NCBI GenBank assembly: GCA_021295675.1
Contig: JAGWBY010000030.1
Span: 1 to 5,734, forward strand
Direction: 5' to 3'
Source of the DNA: Candidatus Latescibacterota bacterium
Lineage (GTDB): Bacteria; Latescibacterota; UBA2968; UBA8231
Length of the DNA stretch: 5,734 nt
Shown: piece after piece, positions 5,333 through 5,734 of the stretch
How positions within the stretch are numbered: position 1 is the first letter of the stretch
Layout of the letters: every line of letters begins with the position of its first letter
Translations under genes and position numbers: made by a program
The notes under the pieces: model-generated
What the model was told of the DNA's origin: nothing
Database searches by the model: none
What the model saw: the letters and a program-made list of their open reading frames with translations, nothing else

Positions 5333-5734
5333 TTAGCCAACTACTTCTCTGAAAACGCGAATAAAATTGCCGCCCATAATCTCGTCGATCGCCTCGGCCT
5401 GATGCCCGCGCTGCTGCAAGCCCTCGACGATATTTTGGCTCTCGCCAATATCCTCCAACCCGACCGGCCGAGCGTTGAGCTGGTCGAGCAGGTCCGTACC
5501 AAAACCGACGTGGGCAGAGCCGACCAGCGCAACTATGTAATCAACGTGATCCAGCAACATCTCCAGACTAGCTGTTTCACCCCCAGGCCCCAATGGCATC
5601 GGACTAGGGCAAATCAGACCCCCGGTGGCGGCCACTGCCCGGAGCTGGTCGTCGCTCAAGTAGCGCACTGTGTCTCGCAGCGCCCGCGCATTGCCATGCG
5701 TGGCAATGACCGGCGCGCGGGCGACTTCCAGCGC
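5333..5734 (-). CDS. M19-family dipeptidase-like protein, copy 2, C-terminal part (runs off the right edge)
   Basis: The frame is open from the window edge to a TAA at 5333 and covers 133 codons, starting at ALEVARAPVIATHGNARALR. It retains the ligand His (ATHGN), the Arg of MRYL/VRYL-SDDQ, VGFGTDLLDQ and the GGNFIRVFREV end. Against copy 1 about 21 base changes give only six amino-acid changes (Asn-Ser, Ile-Val, Val-Leu, Val-Ala, Gly-Glu, Ala-Val); the rest are synonymous. This suggests a functional gene for most of the time since duplication. No frameshift is seen in the visible part. A GTG inside it (5668) is not the real start, since homology continues to the edge. The downstream GH-like partner is truncated. 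Confidence 0.85.
   Translation of the reverse strand, partial: ALEVARAPVIATHGNARALRDTVRYLSDDQLRAVAATGGLICPSPMPLGPGGETASLEMLLDHVDYIVALVGSAHVGFGTDLLDQLNARPVGLEDIGESQNIVEGLQQRGHQAEAIDEIMGGNFIRVFREVVG

Larger units (their letters stand above)
5097..5734. repeat. Direct repeat, copy 2
   Basis: This is the partner of 1093-1731, offset by 4004 bases at its left end and by 4003 at its right end because of one missing base near 5290. Differences are denser in the spacer between the two genes (near 5310-5340) than in the coding parts. Confidence 0.9.

Noticed and set aside
1..5734. CRISPR array, tRNA, rRNA, toxin-antitoxin or defence system
   Set aside because: No spaced short repeats, cloverleaf-like segments, conserved rRNA blocks or recognisable defence domains were seen on either strand.

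Overview
The window is about 5.7 kb of GC-rich bacterial DNA. It looks like a worn, insertion-sequence-scarred accessory region. Almost all real coding sequence is on the minus strand, and most genes are incomplete, frameshifted or cut by mobile-element remnants. The taxon cannot be fixed from sequence alone. The mix of a GH-like protein, an M19 dipeptidase and a Gfo/Idh/MocA oxidoreductase, plus a DUF1566-type secreted protein and IS91 and IS5 debris, would fit a large, IS-rich environmental or symbiotic genome. That is an inference with low confidence.

Layout from left to right. Bases 1-1297 (minus) hold a glycoside-hydrolase-like protein, broken by a frameshift near 435-447, with an unresolved N-terminus and a 3' end outside the window. 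Bases 1330-2322 (minus) hold the only complete catabolic gene, an M19 (membrane/renal) dipeptidase-like amidohydrolase. Bases 2338-2463 may hold the relict C-terminus of a lost upstream gene. Bases 2529-3173 (minus) are the C-terminal half of a Gfo/Idh/MocA-type oxidoreductase without its NAD-binding domain. Bases 3173-3250 (plus) are a tiny fragment of an unidentified protein. Bases 3251-3594 (plus) are the C-terminal remnant of an IS91-family transposase with two frameshifts. Bases 3595-4004 hold no convincing gene. Bases 4005-4820 (minus) encode a secreted DUF1566-type protein. Bases 4869-5090 (plus) are the 5' end of an IS5-family element, cut after about 40 codons. Bases 5097-5734 (minus) are a second, about 95% identical copy of the GH-like start and the dipeptidase C-terminus, running off the window.

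How the pieces fit. In the first copy the transcription order is oxidoreductase, (relict), dipeptidase, GH-like protein, so they may once have formed a small catabolic operon for a glycoconjugate or amino-sugar peptide. The second copy shows that the dipeptidase and GH-like pair exists at least twice in the same orientation, about 4.0 kb apart. The dipeptidase differences between the copies are mostly synonymous, so both copies were probably under selection for some time before this locus was broken up. I see no CRISPR array, tRNA, rRNA or recognisable new defence system. The points of interest are the mosaic junctions, the diverged duplication and an HxH variant of the M19 metal motif.
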